Positions 1 through 5,615 of a stretch of DNA of 12,687 bases are shown here, in pieces. The position numbers and the translations under genes are program-made. Source of the stretch: Candidatus Bathyarchaeota archaeon (GTDB lineage: Archaea > Thermoproteota > Bathyarchaeia > 40CM-2-53-6); NCBI GenBank assembly GCA_005882955.1, contig VBBB01000155.1:1-12687 (forward strand), given 5' to 3'. The notes under the pieces are model-generated. The model was not told where the DNA came from, searched no databases, and was given only the letters and a program-made list of their open reading frames with translations. The first letter of the stretch is position 1. Every line of letters begins with the position of its first letter.

Positions 1-731
1 CAGTCAAGCGAGTTAACCCAAGCGTTTTCCTCGCTGCGGCAACCTCTGCGGGGAAGGACCTGGCGCCACGATTGGCAATTCACCTAGATACCGCGGTGGC
101 GAGCGAGTGCACCCGGTTGGAGCTGGAAAATGGGAAGCTAGTTGCGACCCGGCCTGCTTATGCTGGCAAGGTTCTTCTCAGAGTCAGAGTCAACAGCTCG
201 CCCAGCATCGCAACTCTCCGGCCAAATGTTTTCACAGCCAAAGAAGTCGTACCTGGAAAGAAGCCGACCATCGAGCAAATAGAGTTCAATCGACCGAATT
301 CACGTATGGTTGTGAAGGAGTTTGTAACCCAAGGAGCGAAGAAATTAGATCTCACAGAGGCGAGCGTCATAGTTTCGGGTGGACGGGGAATGGGTGGACC
401 GCAGAATTACAAGATTCTTGAGGAACTGGCTGAGGTCATGGGAGGAGTAGTCGGAGCATCGAGAGCTTCCGTTGATGCCGGTTGGAGGCCTCACTCAGAC
501 CAAGTTGGACAGACAGGGCGGACTGTTTCTCCGACTCTATATATTGCCGCGGGCATTTCGGGCGCAATTCAGCACCGCGTCGGAATGAGCAACTCCAAGG
601 TTATAGTCGCAATCAATAAGGATCCAGAAGCTCCGATTTTTGGATTCGCAGACTATGGCATTGTCGGGGACGTTTTCGAAGTGGTCCCCGCGCTCACACG
701 CGAAATGAAAGCGTTCTACGGAAAGACGTGA
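1..731 (+). CDS. etfA: Electron transfer flavoprotein alpha subunit (EtfA/FixB), 3' part; start lies left of the window
   Basis: EtfA pairs with EtfB to carry electrons from acyl-CoA dehydrogenases to an ETF:quinone oxidoreductase. The frame is open from base 3 and the first codons already read as family sequence (PSVFLAAATSAGKDLAPRLA), so the gene starts outside the window and the TTG at 72 is internal. The C-terminal FAD-binding domain is complete: VSGGRGMGG, VGASRASVDAGW, QVGQTGRTVSPTLYIAAGIS with GAIQHRVGM, then INKDPEAPIF and ADYGIVGDVFEVVP. It ends with TGA, 12 bases before the convergent unknown gene. EtfB is probably just upstream. Whether this ETF is the simple or the electron-bifurcating type cannot be judged without EtfB. 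The family call is very secure. Confidence 0.97.
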   Translation, partial: VKRVNPSVFLAAATSAGKDLAPRLAIHLDTAVASECTRLELENGKLVATRPAYAGKVLLRVRVNSSPSIATLRPNVFTAKEVVPGKKPTIEQIEFNRPNSRMVVKEFVTQGAKKLDLTEASVIVSGGRGMGGPQNYKILEELAEVMGGVVGASRASVDAGWRPHSDQVGQTGRTVSPTLYIAAGISGAIQHRVGMSNSKVIVAINKDPEAPIFGFADYGIVGDVFEVVPALTREMKAFYGKT

Positions 732-743
732 GACTGGGGGTTC

Positions 744-1094
744 TCATTCCATATGGGATTTGAGAAACCGCCCGATTTCCTGGCTCAAGGGGCTTCTCGA
801 GACGTCAATGACTGGCATCTCCATGTTACCAGCCTTCACGTTGTGGCTGAAATCAGACATGGGAGCGAAGCTGATTGAGGCGATGTAGAGTTCACCTTTC
901 GCGTACTCTTCGGGCATTTCAGGAGGAGGAATCGGCTGGGAGACGAAGACGACTCCCTCACACCAATTTAGAAGAATGGGTTGCCCCATTTTCATGATGA
1001 TGGCAAGAGAGTTCACTAGCTGCTGAGGGTTGTCGTATTTGACTAGTTCGCGGACAACAACCCGCTTCAGTGGTTCATGGGCTATTTCGACCAT
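744..1094 (-). CDS. Conserved-looking protein of unknown function, last gene after fixC-fixX
   Basis: A 116-residue soluble protein that I do not recognise. It has no signal peptide or membrane helix. Visible features are an N-terminal alpha/beta-like stretch (residues 1-55), a single cysteine in NWCEGVVFVSQ followed by a proline-rich turn (QPIPPPEMPEEY), and a beta-rich second half. It lies 70 bases behind fixX on the same strand and converges with etfA, so it sits inside an ETF/FixCX cluster and could be an accessory to that electron-transfer complex; this is context only. ATG at 1094 is chosen as the first start; no strong ribosome-binding site precedes it. A weak A/T-rich element (CAACAAATAGG, about 1137) might give it its own promoter. 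Coding potential is good: no strong competing frame on the other strand, and tight packing with its neighbours. Confidence 0.75.
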   Translation of the reverse strand: MVEIAHEPLKRVVVRELVKYDNPQQLVNSLAIIMKMGQPILLNWCEGVVFVSQPIPPPEMPEEYAKGELYIASISFAPMSDFSHNVKAGNMEMPVIDVSRSPLSQEIGRFLKSHME

Positions 1095-1164
1095 TGACGA
1101 TTCAACTTCACGCCTCGGAGGTCTGCGAGTGGCCCTATTTGTTGGTTAAGAGGATTTGGGATAC

Positions 1165-1458
1165 CTATCCGAGCTTGAAAGCGACTCCTTTTCCGCCTGA
1201 CGGATACTTCCAGCTAATCGCGCCAGCGCCGATCTTGTGACACACAATCAAACAAGCACCGGTCTCCATGCATCCCTCGGTGTTGTAGTTCAGCTTGTCC
1301 TTCCAGGCGTAGACTTCGGCGGGGCATATGTAGAGACATGGTTTTGATTCGCAGTGATTGCATTTGTCGGTATCGACTACGATGAATGGTTCGGCGTCCT
1401 TGGAGAAACCTACGAGAGCCAGCCTCTTGTCAAGCGTTAGCGATTCTTCTGTGGACAT
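1165..1458 (-). CDS. fixX: FixX-like ferredoxin, partner of FixC (ETF:quinone oxidoreductase iron-sulphur subunit)
   Basis: Ferredoxin-like protein of 97 residues (family about 90-100) expected to carry electrons between FixC flavin and the quinone pool, doing the job of the iron-sulphur domain fused to mitochondrial ETF-QO. The first motif is C33-x2-C36-x4-C41-x3-C45-P (CNHCESKPCLYICP), as in known FixX. The second is C63-x5-C69-x3-C73 (GCMETGACLIVC). In typical FixX this reads GCLECGTCR-x2-C, so the cysteine expected at residue 66 is threonine (ACC codon on the minus strand). One cluster can still have four cysteines; the other may be a [3Fe-4S] or absent. The C-terminal SWKYPSGGKGVAFKLG also matches the family. 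It starts 2 bases after the fixC stop, so the two are surely co-transcribed. Confidence 0.93.
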   Translation of the reverse strand: MSTEESLTLDKRLALVGFSKDAEPFIVVDTDKCNHCESKPCLYICPAEVYAWKDKLNYNTEGCMETGACLIVCHKIGAGAISWKYPSGGKGVAFKLG

Positions 1459-1460
1459 TG

Positions 1461-2741
1461 TCAGAACGTCCTCGCCCCTCCGATCAAGTCGCGTATTATC
1501 GTGAATATTGAGACTCGGCCTTTCGCCTGCAATCTTAGTTGCTTGGAGATCTTTATCTTTCCTGTGCCATCCACCCGGTAGACTGCCTCAGCGGCTGAGC
1601 ACACGAGTTCGGGATAGACTGTGTACAGTCGCCTGTTCCTCAGATATGCAGGAACACGGTGGAAAGTGTACATGTCTTTGAGAGCTGGATCTTCGTGTAA
1701 TTTTCTTTCGAACGTCTTCAGCGAGTTCGCTGAATAGTCTTTCTTCTTCCTAGCCTCCAGAACAGTCTGGGCCGCTGCAACTCCTGCCTGAATAGCCATG
1801 TCGACTCCTCGGAACGTGTACCCATTGTTGAGCAGGTGGCCCGCGGCATCTCCCGCAACAAGCATTCCATCAGTGTACGGCCGACTGAGCATTTTGGGGC
1901 CTGCTTCAGGGATCATGTGTGCATCATATTCGACCGTTTTGCCTCCCTTGATGAAACGCTGCACTTTTGGGTGTTGTCTGAGTTTTTCCATGAAGCTGTA
2001 TGATTGAGTCTTGTGTGAGGAAACGTCATCTCCGCCGACAACCATGCCGAGGGCAAGGCTGTCTTGGTTTGTGTAGAGGAAACCTCCGCCTCGCAGTCCT
2101 CCCGAGCAAGCTCCGATAAAGACATGGGCCGCTCCCTGGCCTGGTTCCAGACCGAGACGTTCCTCTATCTTCTCGCTCGGCAGCTCTATGACGTCTTTTA
2201 CTCCCATTGAGATTTGGTTTGGTTCAAGCATCGAGGTGAGGCCTGCTCTCCGTGCTAGCCCGGTGGTTGTCCCGTCGCAGGCGATTACCGCATCTGTTGG
2301 AATCTTGTCTTGGCCAGCGACGATTCCTCTTACACGACTGCCGTCCATGATCAGGTCGTCGACTCTACTTTCGGTAATGAGGGACGCTCCCGCCTTTTCC
2401 GCCTCCTCAGCTAGCCATTTGTCGAACTTCGCTCGCTTCGCTGTAAAACTGCCTTCTGCATCCTTAGACTCGAATTCGACGGAGAACGCATTGTCTGAAG
2501 TCATAAATGTGATACCTTCCTTTCGCACAAAGCGTTCGACAGGGGCATCCTTCCACGAATCCCCAAGAAGTTTCTTGAGGGCATACGAGTATATTCTTCC
2601 TCCAAACACGTTCTTTGATCCTGGAAAAGTCCCCCGCTCCACGAGCAAAACCTGAACTCCCTCTCTCGCAAGTGTAATTGCTGCTGCGCTTCCAGCCGGA
2701 CCTGCGCCGACTACGGCGACTTCGAAGCCTTCAAGTGACAT
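1461..2741 (-). CDS. fixC: FixC-type FAD-dependent oxidoreductase (ETF:quinone oxidoreductase flavoprotein)
   Basis: Accepts electrons from reduced ETF and passes them, with FixX, to membrane quinone. At 426 residues it matches FixC, which lacks the C-terminal iron-sulphur domain of eukaryotic ETF-QO. The dinucleotide-binding motif GAGPAGSAAA is at residues 12-21, followed by the acidic end of the second strand (VERG). Next comes the FixC signature NVFGGRIYSYAL (44-55), then GMLVAGDAAGHLLNNGYTFR (292-311), which contacts FAD through D298. A basic, aromatic stretch (HRVPAYLRNRRLYTVYP) near the C-terminus may help membrane contact. ATG at 2741 is preceded by GGAG about ten bases upstream. It leads a fixC-fixX pair, with the unknown 116-residue gene behind. 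A paralogue such as geranylgeranyl reductase is the main alternative, but the adjacent FixX and EtfA argue for FixC. Confidence 0.95.
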   Translation of the reverse strand: MSLEGFEVAVVGAGPAGSAAAITLAREGVQVLLVERGTFPGSKNVFGGRIYSYALKKLLGDSWKDAPVERFVRKEGITFMTSDNAFSVEFESKDAEGSFTAKRAKFDKWLAEEAEKAGASLITESRVDDLIMDGSRVRGIVAGQDKIPTDAVIACDGTTTGLARRAGLTSMLEPNQISMGVKDVIELPSEKIEERLGLEPGQGAAHVFIGACSGGLRGGGFLYTNQDSLALGMVVGGDDVSSHKTQSYSFMEKLRQHPKVQRFIKGGKTVEYDAHMIPEAGPKMLSRPYTDGMLVAGDAAGHLLNNGYTFRGVDMAIQAGVAAAQTVLEARKKKDYSANSLKTFERKLHEDPALKDMYTFHRVPAYLRNRRLYTVYPELVCSAAEAVYRVDGTGKIKISKQLRLQAKGRVSIFTIIRDLIGGARTF

Positions 2742-2765
2742 TGTTAGCGCTCCGAGATTATTCGG

Positions 2766-2780
2766 GAGTTTATTTCAGTT
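2766..2780 (-). promoter_or_regulatory. Possible archaeal promoter (BRE/TATA) of fixC-fixX
   Basis: On the minus strand the A-rich AACTGAAATAAACTCC (BRE-like GAAA running into a TATA-like AAATAAAC) is centred about 32 bases before the fixC ATG, the spacing seen for several other genes here. It is the best candidate in the 129-base gap between fixC and the upstream gene. It was judged by eye and is short. Confidence 0.35.
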
Positions 2781-2870
2781 TGAGTCTAAGCCCTTGGCTA
2801 ACGGGACTCGATACGTTTCATTAGTTGACTCGCAGCAAAGGCAGCCATCAGCTGTCCAAACGAGTGTGCA

Positions 2871-3365
2871 CTAATGGTCCGCTTCTTTCTCATATCTCTG
2901 CCGTAGAATCTCTTGGATCAACTCCACAGCACGCTTGATCTGCCTTTGCATTGCCATCGGATCGTACCCCACCGGAGGCTTCGTATCGAGATATCGTCGA
3001 TACATATCAAAATCAAGGAACTTTTTGCTCGTCTCGAAGATGTTCATCAGAGCTGCACTATCCATATTCTCCAAGTCTGAACGGCGGCAGTGGTAGAATC
3101 CATTCTCTCTGGCGAACGTAATCTTTTCATTTCCGAAAGAATCGTTGTACACATCTTCCCACAGGTTCCGATCCACCTCACTTTCCTCAACAAGACCTTT
3201 CGAGATCTTTGACTGGTACACCTCGAATAGATGGCTCGCCTGAGGCTCGGGAATCTCAAGCGCCTTGGAGACTTCCTGAAATGACAATCCTTTCTTTCTT
3301 AGGTAATAGCAGGCCTCTTCGAGATACGGCAATGCATCCGTATCCACCTCAGTCACTCCTACCAT
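2871..3365 (-). CDS. Unknown protein with a helix-turn-helix-like N-terminus
   Basis: A 164-residue soluble protein that I cannot place in a named family. Residues 12-55 form a plausible helix-turn-helix (LEEACYYLRKKGLSFQEVSK, then ALEIPEPQASHLFEVYQSKI), resembling the HTH of sigma-region-4 or transposase-type regulators. The middle (80-120) is mixed, with an FYHCRRSDLE segment. The C-terminus (136-162) is a charged amphipathic helix that could dimerise. There are no membrane segments, and only two cysteines (C19 and C93), so a zinc site is unlikely. It lies between the membrane zinc-ribbon gene and fixC on the same strand. A DNA-binding regulator of the acyl-CoA dehydrogenase/fix genes is a reasonable guess but only a guess. 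ATG at 3365 is used; a GTG three codons in (GGAGTG) is an alternative. Confidence 0.78.
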   Translation of the reverse strand: MVGVTEVDTDALPYLEEACYYLRKKGLSFQEVSKALEIPEPQASHLFEVYQSKISKGLVEESEVDRNLWEDVYNDSFGNEKITFARENGFYHCRRSDLENMDSAALMNIFETSKKFLDFDMYRRYLDTKPPVGYDPMAMQRQIKRAVELIQEILRQRYEKEADH

Positions 3366-3394
3366 TCCTCGAATATGGGCGAGAAGATTCAGAT

Positions 3395-3408
3395 GAATAA
3401 TAAGTTGA
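3395..3408 (-). promoter_or_regulatory. Possible TATA box for the HTH-like gene
   Basis: Minus-strand CTTATTATT is centred about 35 bases before the ATG at 3365, matching the TATA-to-start distance of the neighbouring archaeal-type promoters. It lies in the 93-base gap after the zinc-ribbon membrane protein gene. Called by eye. Confidence 0.4.
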
Positions 3409-3458
3409 AGTCGTCCACACCCAGATTGGTTAGAAAGACGGGTTCTAACGGTCGAAGG

Positions 3459-3881
3459 TTAATCAGCCATTTTCGGAAGACTGCTCTTGAAGTATCGCCT
3501 GCATTTCCTGCACTGTAGTCTGCCTTCCGAGATTGGTCGGAGTGGTGTCTCACAGAAAGGGCACATGTCGAGTCTAGCCAAATTGCTAGGTTCTTCAAGG
3601 TCTTCCAATTTAGATTTTGAACCGAGCCGAGCCGGTAAAGATTGAGAGTGTCTTCTACCGTAAAAAGCCAAGATAACAACCGCGACGATCACCGCAGATA
3701 TACCGATTGTTATCTCCGGCCAAACGCTTGCCCATGCGTTTGACACATACGCTTGCATGAAGGGATTGTGAGTGTATTCAAGATACAACCAAACAGCAAG
3801 CAGCAGATTCGCGGCAGATTGTATCACCAACAAAGGACCGTACCTTGAGCCGAGTAGTGAAGGCAGTCTTGTTGTTCTCAT
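3459..3881 (-). CDS. Small membrane protein with a C-terminal zinc ribbon, function unknown
   Basis: A 140-residue protein. Two hydrophobic helices, about residues 15-35 (GPLLVIQSAANLLLAVWLYL) and 56-74 (EITIGISAVIVAVVILAFY), are joined by a short loop. A basic, flexible linker leads to a zinc ribbon with C107-x2-C110-x13-C124-x2-C127 (CPFCETPL ... CRKCRRYF). By the positive-inside rule the arginine-rich flanks put both ends, and so the ribbon, in the cytoplasm. Proteins of this layout are common and mostly uncharacterised in archaea. The ribbon could bind protein or nucleic acid near the membrane. It lies 162 bases behind the acyl-CoA dehydrogenase and 93 bases before the HTH-like gene on the same strand. 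ATG at 3881 is the only good start; a candidate TATA (AAGATATCCC, about 3923) is weak. Confidence 0.82.
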   Translation of the reverse strand: MRTTRLPSLLGSRYGPLLVIQSAANLLLAVWLYLEYTHNPFMQAYVSNAWASVWPEITIGISAVIVAVVILAFYGRRHSQSLPARLGSKSKLEDLEEPSNLARLDMCPFCETPLRPISEGRLQCRKCRRYFKSSLPKMAD

Positions 3882-4043
3882 CTTGACTTATCCCAGTATA
3901 ATTGAGTACGATACCAAGGGATATCTTACCAGTCCCGAAAAATAAGGCTACCTGAGAAATGGAGACCCCACTTGAGAGTCAAGGTGAGGGCTTATCACTG
4001 GTTGTTGAGGATCGATGCTTTAGGCAGCCTCAGGGTGAGCTAA

Positions 4044-5270
4044 CTACCGGTAAGCCTCGTATTCGGTGCCCAGGAGACTCACGGCTATCTTCTGAACCAT
4101 TATTTCATCAGTGCCTTCATAAATCCTGCAGACCCTAGTATCGACCAAGTGCCTTGGAGCTCTAGTCTCGAAGCTGTAGCCGCTTGAGCCAAGAATCTGA
4201 ACTGTTCTGTCTGCAGCATCGAATGAAGCGTTTGATGCGAAGTACTTTGCCTTGGCAATCATCACATCGGCGTAGTCTCGCAAGTCTTTGTCTTCTGGAT
4301 CCGAGTCGCTTTTCTGTTTCAGAAGCGCCGCCTTGTACACCACGTTCTTCGCTGCTTCAAGATTGGTTGACATTTCCCCAATATGCCGCTGGACGAGTTG
4401 GTGTTTTGCTATTGGTTTTCCATGCTGGATTCTCTGCTTGGAAAAAGCGACCGCCTCGTTGATGCAGTCCTCGATAACTCCTAAGCACCCGGCGGCCACG
4501 CTCAGCCGGCCACTCATCAATCCCGAATAGGCTATGCTCAACCCTTTGCCCGCAGGTCCCAGGAGGTTCTCTCTTGGGACTCTGCAGTTGTCCAGAAAGA
4601 TTGAGCCAGTGTCTGAGGTTGGCATTCCAAGCTTGTGTTTCTGTTGCTGACTCGAATATCCTTCGAAATTCCTCTCCACAATGAATGCGCACATTCCTTC
4701 CCGCTTACCCTTCGGATAAGCAAAAATGACAGCTACGTCAGCTATGCTGCCGTTTGAAATCCACGCTTTACTCCCGTTCAGTACGAAGTAGTTTCCTTTC
4801 TCCTCAAATGTAGTGCGAAGAGATGCGGGGTCGCTTCCCGCGGTCGGTTCGGTGAGTCCAAAACACATGACCTTCTCTCCTCGCGTGGCTGGAGGAAGGT
4901 AACGCTGCTTCTGCTCCTCGCTCGCCCATTTCTGCACGGTTACTTGTCCCAGAGAGACATGACCGGAGAGGAACGTTCGGACCCCAGTTCCTTCTTGGCC
5001 AATCCTTTCTAGAGCCAGAGCATAGGTCAGTACATCTGCTCCTTGGCCTTCGCCGTATCGTCTTGAGATTGGTAATCCTAGAAGTTGCGCTTTTCTGAAA
5101 ATTGGTGCAAGGCGATCATTGAACTTTCCTGCTAGGTATGCTTCGTCCTCCAACGGACGAAGTTCTCTACATGCCCTATCAACCTCATCCAGTACGAACC
5201 TTTGCTCATCGGACACGTCAAAATTCATGTGCGATAGATCTGCAAATCCGGAGTCAACAACAGTCTTCAT
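4044..5270 (-). CDS. Acyl-CoA dehydrogenase
   Basis: FAD enzyme that makes the alpha-beta double bond in an acyl-CoA and hands the electrons to ETF, the first step of beta-oxidation or a branched-chain/amino-acid route. All three domains are visible in 408 residues. The N-terminal helical domain starts at about residue 16 (NFDVSDEQRFVLDEV). The middle beta domain carries the FAD/substrate signature MCFGLTEPTAGSDPASLRTT (135-154) and WISNGS (170-175). The C-terminal helical domain ends with RIYEGTDEIMVQKIAVSLLG, where E385 is at the catalytic-base position. The exact chain-length class cannot be read by eye. ATG at 5270 is preferred over M15 because a TATA-like element lies 26 bases before it. 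With EtfA and FixC/FixX nearby, its electron path is probably ETF to quinone. Divergent from the AbrB-like gene. Confidence 0.96.
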   Translation of the reverse strand: MKTVVDSGFADLSHMNFDVSDEQRFVLDEVDRACRELRPLEDEAYLAGKFNDRLAPIFRKAQLLGLPISRRYGEGQGADVLTYALALERIGQEGTGVRTFLSGHVSLGQVTVQKWASEEQKQRYLPPATRGEKVMCFGLTEPTAGSDPASLRTTFEEKGNYFVLNGSKAWISNGSIADVAVIFAYPKGKREGMCAFIVERNFEGYSSQQQKHKLGMPTSDTGSIFLDNCRVPRENLLGPAGKGLSIAYSGLMSGRLSVAAGCLGVIEDCINEAVAFSKQRIQHGKPIAKHQLVQRHIGEMSTNLEAAKNVVYKAALLKQKSDSDPEDKDLRDYADVMIAKAKYFASNASFDAADRTVQILGSSGYSFETRAPRHLVDTRVCRIYEGTDEIMVQKIAVSLLGTEYEAYR

Positions 5271-5288
5271 GTCACGATTACACTATTC

Positions 5289-5301
5289 CTAGATTATCTA
5301 G
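5289..5301. promoter_or_regulatory. Perfect palindrome over the presumed acyl-CoA dehydrogenase promoter
   Basis: CTAGATTATCTAG is a 6+1+6 perfect inverted repeat. On the minus strand its centre (TAGATAATC) is about 26 bases before the dehydrogenase ATG, where the TATA box of a leaderless transcript would sit. A dimeric regulator bound here would block the core promoter. Twenty bases on is the promoter of the divergent AbrB-like gene. The sequence is certain; the role is inferred. Confidence 0.4.
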
Positions 5302-5314
5302 CTCCACGTTTTCT

Positions 5315-5328
5315 TGAAAAGTTATATC
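5315..5328 (+). promoter_or_regulatory. BRE/TATA promoter of the AbrB-like gene
   Basis: GAAAAGTTATATC combines a purine-rich BRE-like stretch with a good archaeal TATA (TTATAT). Centred about 38 bases before the TTG at 5363, it predicts transcription from about 5351 and a leader of about 12 bases. It is the clearest promoter in the window. Confidence 0.55.
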
Positions 5329-5362
5329 ATTGGGTTCTTAGCCATTTGCCCGAGGCCAATAG

Positions 5363-5527
5363 TTGCCCATTCAAGTTGAGGAAGAAGACATCCCCTTCTT
5401 CGCCGAAGTAATAGCGGGCGGACGAATCACCATACCAGAGGAAATTAGAAAAATCTTCGGCGTGAAAGATGGAGACCACGTCATGTGTCGTGTAAGGCTC
5501 GTAAAGAGGGCCGAGGACATAAAGTAG
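5363..5527 (+). CDS. Small AbrB/SpoVT-type (looped-hinge helix) DNA-binding protein
   Basis: A 54-residue gene lying alone in the 345-base gap between the acyl-CoA dehydrogenase and the pfkB-like gene. The core matches the swapped-hairpin AbrB fold: FFAEVIAGGRITIPEEIRKI then FGVKDGDHVMCRVRLVKR (residues 12-49), with the typical GGRITIPEEIR hinge that other members show as KGQVTIPKEIR. Such proteins form dimers and act as transition regulators or as antitoxins. No toxin-like gene (PIN, MazF) follows, so a stand-alone regulator is more likely. TTG at 5363 is the only start, because an in-frame TAG directly precedes it, and a strong TATA box lies 38 bases upstream. Candidate targets are the divergent acyl-CoA dehydrogenase and the downstream sugar-phosphate operon; this is inference. 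Confidence 0.85.
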   Translation: MPIQVEEEDIPFFAEVIAGGRITIPEEIRKIFGVKDGDHVMCRVRLVKRAEDIK

Positions 5528-5559
5528 AAAATCTCAAACACTCCCCTGATCTCGCCCTC

Positions 5560-5584
5560 ATTGTTCTGACAATCTTAAATAACC
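5560..5584 (+). promoter_or_regulatory. Promoter of the pfkB-like/transketolase/transaldolase operon with an adjoining inverted repeat
   Basis: CTTAAATAAC (5574-5583) is a good archaeal TATA box about 38 bases before the TTG at 5616, predicting a leader of about 12 bases. Immediately upstream, at the BRE position, is the perfect repeat ATTGT-TCTG-ACAAT (5560-5573). A factor bound there could control TFB entry. The repeat could alternatively be a weak terminator hairpin for the AbrB-like gene that ends at 5527. Confidence 0.45.
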
Positions 5585-5615
5585 TCAAAGCACCCGATCC
5601 ATTCTGGCACCCCAG

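Noticed and set aside
72..74. TTG at 72 as the start of etfA
   Set aside because: The frame upstream is open to the window edge and already reads as EtfA sequence (VKRVNPSVFLAAATSAGKDL), so this is an internal codon.
993..1033. C/D-box-like pattern (ATGATGA ... CTGA)
   Set aside because: Single chance match inside and antisense to a coding gene, without the internal C'/D' boxes.
2188..2655. 155-residue plus-strand open frame
   Set aside because: Lies wholly antisense to fixC, is low-complexity serine/proline/arginine in style and matches nothing; a shadow frame.
2782..2810. GAGTC ... GACTC hairpin upstream of fixC
   Set aside because: Stem is short with a large loop and mismatches; no reason to call it an operator or terminator.
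3389..3679. 96-residue minus-strand frame
   Set aside because: Overlaps the zinc-ribbon gene in another frame; the zinc-ribbon frame has clear CxxC pairs and membrane helices.
5363..5615. Toxin-antitoxin pair led by the AbrB-like gene
   Set aside because: No PIN, MazF or other toxin-like frame follows; the next gene is the PfkB-like protein with its own promoter.
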